Shown: positions 10,802 to 21,605 of the stretch, piece after piece
How the letters are laid out: the number at the start of each line of letters is the position of its first letter
Position numbering within the stretch: position 1 is the stretch's first letter
Origin: Phaeodactylum tricornutum CCAP 1055/1
Lineage: Eukaryota; Bacillariophyta; Bacillariophyceae; Surirellales; Neidiaceae
NCBI RefSeq assembly: GCF_000150955.2
Contig: NC_011672.1
Coordinates: forward strand, 62,001 to 126,000
Direction of reading: 5' to 3'
Length of the DNA stretch: 64,000 bases
Made by a program: the position numbers and the translations under genes
The notes under the pieces: model-generated
Told to the model about the DNA's origin: nothing
Databases searched by the model: none
What the model saw: only the letters and a program-made list of their open reading frames with translations

Positions 10802-13660
10802 ATGATCTCGGCACGCTGGAGGCGACAGATGATTGCTCCGGTTGTCTTGACCTTGTCGAGCGTTTTCTGCCTCTTCTTCATTTTGAACACAGGCTCTTTG
10901 GACGATGGTGATACCGGCCGTGTACGTGGGAGGCATGCCGGAGGGCAAGGCGCCGTTTACACCGGCATGAGGTTGCACAACCGTACCAACAATGTTGGAG
11001 TCCACGGTAGCCTTGTGTATGCAACGCCGCCTACTTCTACACACGCCAGCATACACCAAGGCGACACGGGGAGCGTGGGTCCAATTTGGCCGTCCACCGA
11101 GAAGTCGTCGGCCAAACAGGTACCCTCCACCGGTTCAGCTCACGGCTATGTTTCCAGCGGCAATCCGGCAATGCCCTTGTTGCGACCGGTACTGGAATGG
11201 CAGGCTTATCAGCGAGAGCACAATCACGATGTACTCGAACGCGAATATCTACACGACCAGCGTGCTGTACACAAACGTCGGTTCGCGGTTGTCCCCTACA
11301 CTTGCCCACATCGGATCGGAAACTTTTGGCACAATGCCGTACACACCATTACTTGGGCCATTGTTCACAATCGAACCATTCTACTACAACCGTACAAGCT
11401 ACAAGGTCAGGATAATAATTGTAAAGGTCGTGTGCTTATCCCGTCGTGGATCCCGCTCTATGAAACGTGGCGGATGAAATTAGAGTTGTCCGATCCGGAG
11501 CCTTGGCCTCTGCCAGCCAGTAGCGACCGTCACCGTAATGGAAGTACTTCAAGCCAAGCAGTGCCTACTCTCCGAGACCACAATTTAATTTTGGTGGCGC
11601 GTTTTCCCCAAATTCCGGATATCAATTCCAAAGATTCTGACATTACGAGATGCCAATGGGTGGAAGATCTTACCCATCCCAAGTTTCGCGATTACTTGAA
11701 GTATCATTACAAACGGTATAATCGCGATCCCAAGTTGACATCCTTTTTACCTTCTCGTGTGGTTGAGCTCTACCATGAGGGTGCTGAATTTTTGGATGGC
11801 ATGCTGCTCCAGACCGTGTTCCCGTTAGCGCCTTCAGCCGTAGTAGCGGACAGCGAGGAAGATGGAACCGCATTTTCGGTCGCATTACATTCGCGACACA
11901 TTTCCCCCGGCGACGATGGGTCGTTTGTGCCTAATGAAATCACTTGTCTTGAACAATTACTCCTAAATCGAACAAATGCAACAAGCTGTCGGGTGACACT
12001 TCTGTCGGATCGCGATTTGTCGATCAAAATCATGACCGACTGGATTTACAGTCACACAAATTGCGTGGTGGTGACGGTGTCTCACAACGAAAAAAAAAGA
12101 GACGCTGATGTTGACCCAGTCCTTTACGCGTTGACCGCAGAGCACGGTCCTCATGCTGGACTTGGCTTTTTGGACGAAATCGCCCTGGCGACGTCGTCTG
12201 TTTTGGACGCAGTGGTGGGGGACCCACGTCGTTCCAGCTTTGAAGTCTTACACAAGTTGGCTAATTATCAACGCGCGACGGTTTTGGGGCGGCGAGGATC
12301 TGCGAGTACCAATGTTGCTTTAGCTCCTCTGCAGTTTTGCGAATTGCCCTCGAAGCATCCCAAGGGCTACGACTACGGTCCCAATACACCAATGTTTCGA
12401 CATCCCAAGAATGTCGAGCCACTACCCCCACAGCAAATGCTAGACCTCTACATGGCTAGACACGGACAGGGCATCATGGAGCGCGAGTGGGAGGATCAGG
12501 GAGAGGGATTTTCCATGCGTCAGTTCTTGGTGGTACCCTTCGATTGCAACCATTTAGGCCATTTAGGCGTCGCTACGACTACAACAAACCAGAGTAGTAG
12601 CGGCATGGACGACTGGCTGAATGGCATGGCGTGGGCAATAGTAACAAACCGGACCGTGCTATGGTCGTGTACGTCAGGGCTAAGCAACAGTCACACTTTA
12701 ATACCAGGGGATCACGACAAAGACCACTCCTGGTGGACTCGAAGGATTGTTGTATCACATACCGACCAAGATGGAGAAAACAAGGAGTTACCAGCATTTT
12801 GGAAGCCACACTCATGGATAGCACAATGGGAAACGTGGGCGAATCGAGTGTATGCGAAGGAGGTGGAAGCTTTAGAAGCTTTTTCGCTCACAAGCAGTCT
12901 CCCACGCGTTGTTCACTATTCGTCTGCTTTGCCTCCACCGCCATCATCTCACACAACCCCCAAGGAGACTCCCAGTGGACGGAACTTGTCAATGATTGAT
13001 CAAAATATAGTCCGAGCTCTCTGGCAATCCCGGTGGGATATCCTGTACGAGCAAAATTTGGACTATCTGTACGGCATGCTGCAGAAGCATACGTTGCAGT
13101 GGGCCATGAAGCATCCACCGCCGGCTCTCTCGGAGCTTTCTTTGAATACGGAAGAAGCAGCGGGATTCACAGTGGGTCTGATTTTGAGCTGGCTTCCTAG
13201 TTCCACGAGCATAGCTTCTCGAAGAAAACGTATTGATAGTGAACTTGCCGGCTGTCTCGACCATATTCTACCCCTGCCAACATCAAATACAGCCATGAAC
13301 TTGACTCCATCAGCTGCGTTTTCACCCCCTTGTACAATTTTGGTTTTGGGAGAACCATTCGATACCACCGTGGAGGATTGGTTGCGTTCTTTTCGACCAA
13401 ATTGTCGACTTCGTTGGAGTCGCAACAGGGAAACCCGTACACAATCGGCATCATTTCCTAGAGGCGGTTTCGCGCGTGTGGATATCAACTTTGTTTCGCA
13501 GGCACGGGACGCTTGGATTGCATTCGAGGGCGACAATTTACTCGTAGCCGGCATCATCCGTCAACGAATTACCTACGAGCGAACGCAGGAAACTTGGGAG
13601 CTCGGTCGCGTACCGATGCTGTTGTCGCCGCTACGACGCTGCATTTCGTCGGCTGGCTAG
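10802..13660 (+). CDS. Type II membrane, two-domain glycosyltransferase-like protein (paralogue 1)
   Basis: Predicted 952 aa from the ATG at 10802, chosen because it puts a short basic N-terminus before a membrane anchor (MIAPVVLTLSSVFCLFFIL), the type II topology of Golgi transferases; an upstream in-frame ATG-less extension is less likely. Two related halves follow. The first (~130-520) has CPHRIGNFWHNAVH then WAIVHNRTILL (~168-190), ALHSRH...DDGS (~360), SCRVTLLSDRD, and GFLDEIALA...DAVVGDPRRSSF (~475), then GYDYGPNTPMFRH. The order of a His-x-Arg motif, a TSD-like strand and a late SSF motif resembles GT-B fucosyltransferases (NodZ/GT23, GT65, GT68); this is inference. The second half (~530-950) keeps the fold pattern but has lost the HxRH motif (GFTVGLILSWLP). 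Two paralogues lie at 13938-16792 and 35754-38738. Confidence 0.7.
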   Translation: MISARWRRQMIAPVVLTLSSVFCLFFILNTGSLDDGDTGRVRGRHAGGQGAVYTGMRLHNRTNNVGVHGSLVYATPPTSTHASIHQGDTGSVGPIWPSTEKSSAKQVPSTGSAHGYVSSGNPAMPLLRPVLEWQAYQREHNHDVLEREYLHDQRAVHKRRFAVVPYTCPHRIGNFWHNAVHTITWAIVHNRTILLQPYKLQGQDNNCKGRVLIPSWIPLYETWRMKLELSDPEPWPLPASSDRHRNGSTSSQAVPTLRDHNLILVARFPQIPDINSKDSDITRCQWVEDLTHPKFRDYLKYHYKRYNRDPKLTSFLPSRVVELYHEGAEFLDGMLLQTVFPLAPSAVVADSEEDGTAFSVALHSRHISPGDDGSFVPNEITCLEQLLLNRTNATSCRVTLLSDRDLSIKIMTDWIYSHTNCVVVTVSHNEKKRDADVDPVLYALTAEHGPHAGLGFLDEIALATSSVLDAVVGDPRRSSFEVLHKLANYQRATVLGRRGSASTNVALAPLQFCELPSKHPKGYDYGPNTPMFRHPKNVEPLPPQQMLDLYMARHGQGIMEREWEDQGEGFSMRQFLVVPFDCNHLGHLGVATTTTNQSSSGMDDWLNGMAWAIVTNRTVLWSCTSGLSNSHTLIPGDHDKDHSWWTRRIVVSHTDQDGENKELPAFWKPHSWIAQWETWANRVYAKEVEALEAFSLTSSLPRVVHYSSALPPPPSSHTTPKETPSGRNLSMIDQNIVRALWQSRWDILYEQNLDYLYGMLQKHTLQWAMKHPPPALSELSLNTEEAAGFTVGLILSWLPSSTSIASRRKRIDSELAGCLDHILPLPTSNTAMNLTPSAAFSPPCTILVLGEPFDTTVEDWLRSFRPNCRLRWSRNRETRTQSASFPRGGFARVDINFVSQARDAWIAFEGDNLLVAGIIRQRITYERTQETWELGRVPMLLSPLRRCISSAG

Positions 13661-13937
13661 AGCGAGAGCGAGAGCGATAGAAAGGTGTTCAGGATATAGC
13701 ATAGCAAGGCATTCCAGGCTAGACAAGAGTAGAATAGTTCGATTTGTGAGGACAACTTTTTTAGGGAGTGTAGGGAAAACATACAAGTACTTACAGATGC
13801 ATTAGCAACTTTACAGTTTCAGTGATACAGATCTTTTCTATCCTTTTGAGAACAGAAAGTCTACTGCGTTCTAATGTAAATATTTGCTAAAGTTCCTTCC
13901 AGAGAGTTCTTTAGAAGGAATTGCATTCATCGCATTA
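13661..13937. other. Convergent 3' spacer between two paralogues
   Basis: 277 bases between the stop codons of two tail-to-tail glycosyltransferase-like paralogues. It starts with a short GAGCGA repeat (about 13662-13678); nothing else recognised. Confidence 0.5.
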
Positions 13938-16792
13938 TTAGCTAGTAGCCACGATAGCGTTCAATGGCAATAACACGCAAGTCTCCAGACTGGGCAATAC
14001 CATTGGTACACGACCTAGTTTCCAAGCTTCATCACGGCGCTGCAGTTCCAAACGATTTCGTATCAAAGTACTGCTCACCACGGCCGCCTGCGCAGCGCTA
14101 GTGGCATTCTGACTCTCATTTCCTTCCACCACCACCTGAATCCACGCATTTCGAGCCTGAGACAACAAATCCGAATCTTTCGGAAAGGATTCCTGCCACG
14201 ATTCACGAGAATCCTCAGAGGAAAACGACGGCAAGGAATGACGCAAGCTGCAATCTGGGCGATTTACCCCGAGCCAATCTTGCAACGCCGTCAGAATACT
14301 TGGATGGTCCGCTGCTGCCAGGACCGTACACGCAAGTGGTGCTAGTGTCGTTGCTGATGTCGGCAGTACTGGTGATGGTGGCGGCGGCGGCAGTACACGT
14401 TTCAGGCAGTCGATTTCCCGAAGAATGTCCACTGTTTGCTGCTTTCCGTAACCGTTGCTGGTTCGGTGAAGTGCTTCCGAATATTCTTGGTGCGCAGCGA
14501 AAAGCCCCACGGTGAATCCAGCGAGTTCGGCCTTGGTCAAAGTATGGGTAAAGCTTTCCGAGAGCAGCGAATTCTCGAACAACATGCCGTACAGATACTC
14601 TCTACCCTCTGCAAGCAAAACTTGCTCCATGTTACTGCCGGAAGTCTGATTGGCACGCTTTCCATCCATAGTACTACTGGTGGGGTCTACCGCCCAACCT
14701 TGCGTGTCTGTACTGTTCAAAAGCGGACGATTCTTGTTTCTGATAGTTTTGTAGAATCGGAATCGATCTATCTTCAGCGCGGTTCCATCTACTGTTAAGG
14801 AATGGGCCAGCTCTAGGGGTACGGGTAGTCCTAGCCTCGGCGCCCAGGTTTCGTACAAAGCAAGTTCGGGATGGGGACGTAGCCGGGCCACATTTTCGGG
14901 TAGCTTGGTCGCACACGGCATTCCGCCGGACGTGGCATCTGATTGGACGGCTGCAGCGACAGGAGCAAAGTCTGATTACGGGAGAGCGCATTCCGAATGC
15001 TGTCCATCCAATGGAAGAGAGAGCTACCGTCCACCGAGCATACGGTGAAAGGAACTACAGCAAAGACACGGTTTTCCCACGCCGAGCTTCCTCTTCCTGA
15101 CTGCCATTCTCGTTCCAGTGCGTCCCCCGAGTGCTGCCGCAAGTATTCTTTCCAGGCTTGCTGCTGTGGCAACGGTTTAACGCGGCTCGTGTGGCGAAAG
15201 GTAGGTGTTCCGGGACCGTAGTCGTAGCCATACTCGCGCTTGAAGGGCAGTTCGCATACTTGCAATTTGTTGTGTATAGCTGTCGCGTCTCTACTCAATA
15301 CCGGGAAGTGACGGAATGAGTGTTGGTAGGCGGCGAGTTTGTGTAGGATGGCGAAACTGGAGCGAAGGGATTCGCCAATGACGGCGTCGAGTGGGTAGGA
15401 CAGGGCCAAAGCAAGCTCGTCCAGGAAGCCTTGTCCCGCGTTGGTTCCGTGTTCGTCCAAACTACCCACCTTCGCTGAAGGATTTCTTTCATTCAGCGAC
15501 GAGTTGCTGGGCTCAGGGTGAGCAGCTGTGACAATGACGCAGGAAGTGTGCGTACGTAACCAGCTTATTAGTTTCGCAACGGCAACGTCCCGATCTGCCA
15601 AAATTGTCACGCGACAGGAGGTGTAGTTGGAGCGAGCAAGAAGTGTTTGAAGGCAAGCTATCTCGCTGGGCACATAGGATCCATCGTCGGCGATTCCGAC
15701 GTGTCTAGAGTGCAAGGCGACCGAAAACAGGGAGGAAGCCTCGGGATCAAAAACCACCGCATGGTCGACGGAAATACTGGCATTATTAGTAGACGGCAGT
15801 AAAACTTTGCGATTGAATCGAGTCGGATTAAAGGGAAAGACCTCATTCAATAGCATGCCATCTAAAAAAGTGGAACCAAGCGCGTACAGTGCAGATACTC
15901 GGGATGGCAAAAAGCGGGTAGAGGTTGCTGTAAAAGTCGTGTCTTTGTTGCCGTTGTTGTCGCTGCTATGGTGGCTACTTTGCTCCAGATCCTTGTTATA
16001 GAGCTGTGACTGCGACTGGACGTACGCTTTGAATCGGTCACTGAGTAAATCACTCCCCCACGCCGCCATGGGTACCACTTTCCTATTCCGAGATATATAG
16101 GGTAGCTGGGGGACCCAGGCTACCAATGCGTTGTTGGTAGCACCTATCGCGATACTATTAGCCGTTTGGTTGGTAAGGTTCCAGGGTTGGGGCGACGGCA
16201 GTCCGAGTTGATGATTCCACACGTTATAGCGAGGAATCCAGGACGGTACACGCACAATATCTCGGCAGGCCGATTCCTCGACGTACATGCTGCGCAGCAA
16301 GATGGTCCTGTTGTGCGCTACCGCCCAGATAATGGCGTGCACGGCACTGTTCCAAAAATTGCCCACGCGATGAGGACAAGTGTACATAACGACAGCAAAG
16401 CGGCGGGAAGTGGAGGACGACGGGATTGTGGTGGAGTTTCTCTTTCTGCTGCCGTATTCTTGTTTCAGAGAGTCGACGCCGTGTTGGGCTTGGTATTCGC
16501 GCCAGACTTGCAGCGGCGGCAGAAGGTCCTCTGAAGCGGTGGGTGCCGTCGTTATTGTCGCCTTCGTCCTAGTCTCTGAGGCTTCCGCCATTGTCCTGGA
16601 CGATTCTTGAAGCCCCGTAATCGCAACCGCCTCTTTGTACCACCCTTGGTCAAAATGCACGAGATCCCAACTCCACCAAAGCAATGTGCACAGCGCCAGT
16701 ACGAGACATGGAAGAAAAGATCGAAATAGCCGTCGTCGGTTCCTGCGTGGATGTTCCTTTCGCTTCGCTGGCTGATTGTCCGATGCCGTCAT
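13938..16792 (-). CDS. Type II membrane, two-domain glycosyltransferase-like protein (paralogue 2, frame change)
   Basis: Two leftward open frames, 16792-14831 (653 codons) and 14921-13938 (327 codons), together match the other two paralogues from end to end. The N-terminus is basic, then a membrane anchor (FLPCLVLALCTLLWWSW, residues ~27-43). Half 1 has RFAVVMYTCPHRVGNFWNSAVH, ALHSRH...DDGS (~359), SCRVTILADRDVAV, GFLDELALA and ESLRSSFAILHKLA, as in paralogue 1. Half 2 begins at GYDYGPGTP; homology follows the first frame to about SNQMPRPAEC and resumes in the second at CATKLPENVARLRPHPE, near 14915, so one base appears to be missing there. No GT-AG intron of sensible size explains it. It may be an assembly error or a true break. 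Half 2 again lacks the HxRH motif (AGFTVGLFAAHQEYSEALHR). Confidence 0.65.
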
Positions 16793-17288
16793 GTTTACCT
16801 CGAAGGAGGAGGAGACGATGGATGTAAGGGATCGGATTGCGGATACACGATTTTGTTGTCAATCCTGTATTGTTGGAAAGCAGCGTACGAAAACGTGGGT
16901 CTGTGACTAGTTGTGACCATCTCCTGTATACGAGCGGGAATATCGGGTTCGTGAAGCGGGATCCATTATCCGTATCTATCGGATACAAGTGTACGCTCCT
17001 TAGTATGCCTCCGCTGGGGACCGTTCCGTTGCAATCCCGAACAGCTCCATGCTTTCTCATAGTTTGTGTCACGCATACACACAACATGTCTTAAGTGTAG
17101 GTGAAGGTTTCAATTCCGGTCATCCTATTTTAAGAATTTTTAACGCGACCTCGAAATTTACCTAGAGAGGAAAATGACTCTCTCTGTTGTGGAACATTCA
17201 ATGACGGGCTCGCTATGCAATAGAACATTTCTTCTTGTTATATGGAAGCGACCACTTCGATTGAATTTACATTGTCGCTATTTTTTTT
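16793..17288. other. Upstream flank of paralogue 2
   Basis: 496 bases, AT-richer than the genes; probably carries the promoter of the leftward glycosyltransferase-like gene. No gene or repeat recognised. Confidence 0.4.
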
Positions 17289-17938
17289 GCTCAATCAATA
17301 TGAATTTTAAGGAAGTTCCCTTTTCGGGTTTCGAACCCACACAATTACACTATTCGGGCCAAAACACCGATTGCCAAATATAAAACAATTTGAGCACATG
17401 CTCATAGTCAGTAACGAAAGCAACAAACAGTAAGAAGACAAGACCAACCTGTGGCACATGACGTCGTTAAATTTGTAGATGAGATGGGATCTAGTGGGTG
17501 TGGTAGAAAATTCGAGACTTCCGATCGAATCGTCTCCCAGTGCTGCAATGGCCACACATGTAAACAGCAACGGTGGAACCTTTACATTCACGCGGCCTTT
17601 ATATGCATGTACCAATCAGCTCCGTATTACTCTTCCTTGATGTTTGGCGCGGGAGGAGCAAAAAGAAGTCCCTCTTTGCGACAGCCAAATACTTGCTATC
17701 TTCAGGATCGCACGGGTGACAAATAGATCGGAAGTATCGACTTTTTTCTACCACACCTACTAGATCCCTTCCTATCTACAAATTTAACGTCATGTCCCAC
17801 ATGTAGAGTGAATCTTGTCCTCAGAAATTCGGGCTCAAAAGTGACTGATTGGATATCGTTCTTTTGGCCCACTTAGGGTAATTGCAGCCTTTTCGACCCA
17901 CCTAACAGTAAGGAACTTCCCTAAGATTCAAATTGAGC
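17289..17938. mobile_element. Foldback/MITE-like element with ~200-bp imperfect inverted arms
   Basis: The left arm (about 17289-17510) read in reverse complement matches the right arm (about 17740-17938). The best inner match is a ~55-bp stretch: cgttaaatttgtagat then gggatctagt and ggtgtggtagaaaa on the left, against ttttctaccacacc, actagatccc and atctacaaatttaacg on the right. Matching continues outwards with ttttggccc, gtaattg, gaacttcc and finally attgagc at both ends, with scattered differences and small gaps. The middle (~17510-17740) is unrelated. No target-site duplication and no transposase frame were seen, so it would be non-autonomous and old. A DNA-transposon-derived MITE is the simplest reading; a plain inverted duplication is the alternative. 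Confidence 0.6.
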
Positions 17939-19392
17939 TTTCATCATCAATGCATGTCCCTCATAAAAAAATGTTCAATCGGATGACGCACATTTCATTA
18001 AATGTTTCACTCACTACCAACGGAGACAGAATCAAATTCCCTGACGGGTAGTTTCTCCCTACCAATGGAAAATTGATTGTGACCATCCAATGCGGATGCG
18101 TGACACCAAATGGAAGGCATGGAGCTAAACAAAGATGTTCGGGATTGGAGTGGGAAGCCCCAGAGAGACAACATGCCAGGGATTACAGTGAGGTTGAATA
18201 GATACGGAAAGTAACTCCTGCTCAGCAGCCTCAATATTCCCGATCGTATACTCCATCCAGAGATTAGTCAGTCGGTGACCCCGCTTCTTTCGCCTATCAA
18301 ATTCTGAGGGCTTCACAATATCCTCCCTATCGTCCGTAAATCTGCTCCTTTCACTCATCGTCTTCTCCTTCTGGGAGAATACTAAAATAATATCTTGCAA
18401 TTAGCCAACGCAAGCATCGGGTCGCCGAGTACCCTGTTGGCGTTACACCACCGGCCCTAGGGAAAGCGCCCAGATCCCGTGTGGCATTCCCTGACATCAC
18501 TGATTTCCGAGAATATCGTTCTCTTAGCAAGTCTCCTCCCCGATCGATTGGAATTTGTTGTCTCGCCCTCGGAATGCGTAGATTGACGTGGTGGTGGAAG
18601 GAAACGGAACTTTAGAAAGCCAGTAGCGTCGCGTAGGACCCGGTTGTGAGGAATCATTTGGATCAAAAGCGGTCGGAACTGCAGCGCTTGGAATTTGATC
18701 GCGTACCTGTGGCTTTGCCCAATCTGGAGACTGGTGTGGTAATGCCGTCAAAGGCTACTGCGACCATCGGATAAAGCGGTGAAGGCTGTTGCTTCGACCG
18801 CTCACTTGCTAGGGAACAGCAGCACTGCCCGTTTTGACTGTGAATTAGGTCATCTCAGACCACGGGATTAACACAGAGCATGTGTGGAGCCCTGCGTGTG
18901 CGTGTCGCATAGTCGACTTTGCAGATAAAAAAATAAGAGGGGTGACGGATGAGTTAAGTACCGTGTCTAAGAAAGTTCTCTTGCACAGAGGTTTTTGTCC
19001 GTCGATTACGTAGCGTACGTGGTTGCTTTCTAAAACTACAGGATCACATAGATCGAACTATTGACAAGGACATATGGTATAGGGATAAAACTGTGCATCT
19101 AAATTCAAAACATGACACACTCAAATGAACTTGGAAAACTTCATTATCAGCTGATTCGCTGCCCAGCCTTCAATACCTGCTATGTTGTCTAGCGTAGAAA
19201 ATGTAAGCTTTCCAAGTTAGTCAAGGCGAACGTCCTCTGCCAGGCGCGCTTACGGTTAGACCCGGTTGACAGTGAGACAAGAGTGATAATAAGGCTATCA
19301 AAATCGTCATTCTATTTTGTTTGGACTGACTAACTGTAAACTACAAGATAAGTTTACAGCAGCTTGTGTCTATGGTGATACTATAAAAAAAT
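17939..19392. other. Gene-free stretch
   Basis: 1.45 kb before the 3' end of the leftward SET gene. Short open frames exist on the minus strand (about 18125-18400 and 18524-18751) but show no recognisable motif and no match to other genes here. An ACTGT-type motif (taactgtaaa) is at 19331-19340, 53 bases past the SET stop codon. Confidence 0.4.
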
Positions 19393-21279
19393 TTAGATTG
19401 CATTTTTCCATTGTAGAGGCAAGACGCTGTCCGGCAAACCGATTGAATGGCGAAACGTGTTCGACAAATGCATGTCGGACAAGTTAGGCCGAGTAAACTG
19501 GGCTACACCTCGTCGCGGAACTTGGTGTCGTTCCAGAACGAGATCATTTTTCGGAATTGAAAGGTCAGCCTTGTGCTCGTCCGAAAGTATCTCCAAATCC
19601 AACTCTACCGTGTAAGCGTATTCACTAGGATCCATCTCGGAAGCGTATCGCTGAAGCACATGGCACGGTAGTCCGTAGTTTACTAACAAAGGAGACTCGG
19701 GTGTTTCCAACCAATTGTATTGACTTTGTCGATATGTCGGCTGAAGCAAAGCTACATGGCAGCGTGTGTGGAGATGCTCCGGATAAGGATCAAACTCCTG
19801 TTCGGATCGTGTACGAAGGGGAATGTGAAGCTGATGATTGTAAACATAGTCGGGCTGGATGATTTTCCCATCAATCGGTTGGTATGTTCTTTTATGCTCT
19901 TGCCAGGCTGTCTCCCAGGCATCTCCGTAATCCAATAGAATTTCTTCGCCCTCAGAAATATTTCGTAGCGCAACGTAGTCAAATGCCAGCTTCAATTGGA
20001 AGTCGAACGAGTTTTCTACTGTTCGCTCGGCAACCGCTGTAGCGTTGTGCCATGGGTTGAGAGACCAGCGAATGCGGACATTGGGATTGCGATCATGATT
20101 GATGTAGTTAACTCCCGGACCATATGGACACAAGGTCATAGTGGTGTTGGGATGGCCGAAGCAATAGTTGAGCAGCAGTTGCTTGGTATGTACGTGATCG
20201 CTTTCGCGTTCCCATGTACCCTTGTCATTTTGTTTGAGTACGTACATGTTAAAGTAGTCCAAGTCCGGAAAAACGTGTAATGGAGACGTTGATACGATGG
20301 TTCCCTGTGGGAGATCGCGAGCTGCGACAGCTCCTTGCCCCGCTTCGGGATGTTTAGGGGACAACGGCACCGGTCTGACATGATCCACACACTGTCCGTA
20401 AGAAGTGAGATATTCCAAAGAATGCCGCGACATATCCTCGTGAAATCGAAGAAGACCAGATTCGTCATCACCCGCATCATGCGCATGTTGAGGCTCTCGT
20501 GGTAGCGTTTTAAGAATGCGCGACTGAAAAGTACCTGTTACTGCCTGCACTATGTCGAACAAGTCTGTAAAAAGTGGTGACACCGAGACTGTGGAGCTTA
20601 TCCGATCTACGAGGGGGGCCATTCTATTTAACAATGCTTGCCCACGTCTAAAGTCTTCTGGAAAAGCAAAGGAATCGCCCAAAGCCTTGGCGCGGCTCGG
20701 GAACCAAGTGGGTCCGTAGGACTTGAACAGCTCTCCACCAGGTGGAATGCGTCGGGATACCCGGGTGGTGGAGTTACGGTAGGGTGAAACAGCACCAGCG
20801 TTCGGGCTGGTGCGAAATATCCCTGCGGGAAGGTACTGCGCCACGTGACTTTTATTCGGCGAGCCCAAGTTCAGGACGAACTGGTGCGAATTGACCAAGG
20901 CGTCAATGCCGGGACAGAACGCTTCGAGATGGAGCGCCGGATAGGCTTCTAAAGTCATACCGACGTCAATATGGCTCCATGTGTAGTCCCCAAGGGGATG
21001 AAAGAATGGCTTGGAATAATTGCGATGCAAATGTGGGTTGACAATAGGGATGCAGATGTCACCGTAGCCAGCCTTGGTCCCTTCTTCCCAAGCCTGATGG
21101 CCAACAAACAGACCGAGCCCGGCGCCCGGGATTGTAGATGGGGCCAGATACAAACCACATTCCAATGGCTTAGATTCCTTGGTCAAGATTTGTTTCTCAA
21201 TCAACCCAGACTGTGATTCTCCATCCACTGAGCAGGACAAGAGAGAGATGAATAGGAGTGACGACCAAGTGTTTTTCAT
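19393..21279 (-). CDS. Secretory tandem-SET-domain protein A
   Basis: Predicted 628 aa, one exon. It opens with a clean signal peptide (MKNTWSSLLFISLLSCSVDG). Two SET-like modules follow. The first (~40-215) starts at STIPGAGLGLFVGHQ, has DALVNSHQFVLNLG at the usual NH...N place, and ends with GGELFKSYGPTWF. The second (~300-460) starts at GQGAVAARDLPQGTIVS, has VNYINHDRNPNVRIRW (~390) and EEILLDYGDAW (~445), keeping the NHxxxPN-like and DYG elements of active SET lysine methyltransferases; the first has NSH and SYG instead and is probably degenerate. Conserved Cys are in NYCFGH and TLCPYG. The C-terminal ~150 residues are shared with the divergent neighbour. A secreted, ER or plastid place is implied by the leader, unusual for SET proteins; there is no ASAFAP-type aromatic residue here. 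The substrate is unknown. Confidence 0.85.
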   Translation of the reverse strand: MKNTWSSLLFISLLSCSVDGESQSGLIEKQILTKESKPLECGLYLAPSTIPGAGLGLFVGHQAWEEGTKAGYGDICIPIVNPHLHRNYSKPFFHPLGDYTWSHIDVGMTLEAYPALHLEAFCPGIDALVNSHQFVLNLGSPNKSHVAQYLPAGIFRTSPNAGAVSPYRNSTTRVSRRIPPGGELFKSYGPTWFPSRAKALGDSFAFPEDFRRGQALLNRMAPLVDRISSTVSVSPLFTDLFDIVQAVTGTFQSRILKTLPREPQHAHDAGDDESGLLRFHEDMSRHSLEYLTSYGQCVDHVRPVPLSPKHPEAGQGAVAARDLPQGTIVSTSPLHVFPDLDYFNMYVLKQNDKGTWERESDHVHTKQLLLNYCFGHPNTTMTLCPYGPGVNYINHDRNPNVRIRWSLNPWHNATAVAERTVENSFDFQLKLAFDYVALRNISEGEEILLDYGDAWETAWQEHKRTYQPIDGKIIQPDYVYNHQLHIPLRTRSEQEFDPYPEHLHTRCHVALLQPTYRQSQYNWLETPESPLLVNYGLPCHVLQRYASEMDPSEYAYTVELDLEILSDEHKADLSIPKNDLVLERHQVPRRGVAQFTRPNLSDMHLSNTFRHSIGLPDSVLPLQWKNAI

Positions 21280-21605
21280 GGTGCATTGGAGGAGTCGGAC
21301 AAAAGAATAAGACGTTTGTTCGTGTAAGGAAAACTTCGCCGGTGTCTACTGTGTCGAATTTTAACAGTAAATAATATGATCGTTGTCAAAAGTCCCTATC
21401 TAACTGGATTCGTAGGAAGTGCAACTCCCAAACATTAAGCTTTCCGAATGTCCTACCGTTGTCGTTTCATAGGGTCTAGTTCCCGAACTTGCAACATTAA
21501 AAAGCGCGGTGAGCTGAACCAACACATTACATTAATCCTTTCCAAGACCTGCTCGGTTGACCAACCGTAAAAAGAACAATTGTATCTTTATTGCTGTGGC
21601 TCAGG
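21280..21605. promoter_or_regulatory. Short bidirectional promoter region between two SET genes
   Basis: 326 bases separate the start codons of two divergent paralogues, so they probably share regulatory sequence. It contains a ttgaccaaccgtaaaa variant of the recurrent motif near 21556-21571. No other element recognised. Confidence 0.5.

Noticed and set aside
17318-17345. tRNA-like T-arm or polymerase III B box (gggttcgaaaccc on the minus strand)
   Set aside because: No acceptor or anticodon stem can be paired around it and no T-run follows; it lies inside the left arm of the foldback element.
18125-18751. Short minus-strand open frames in the gene-free stretch before SET gene A
   Set aside because: No similarity to known domains or to other genes in the window; kept as unexplained rather than called.
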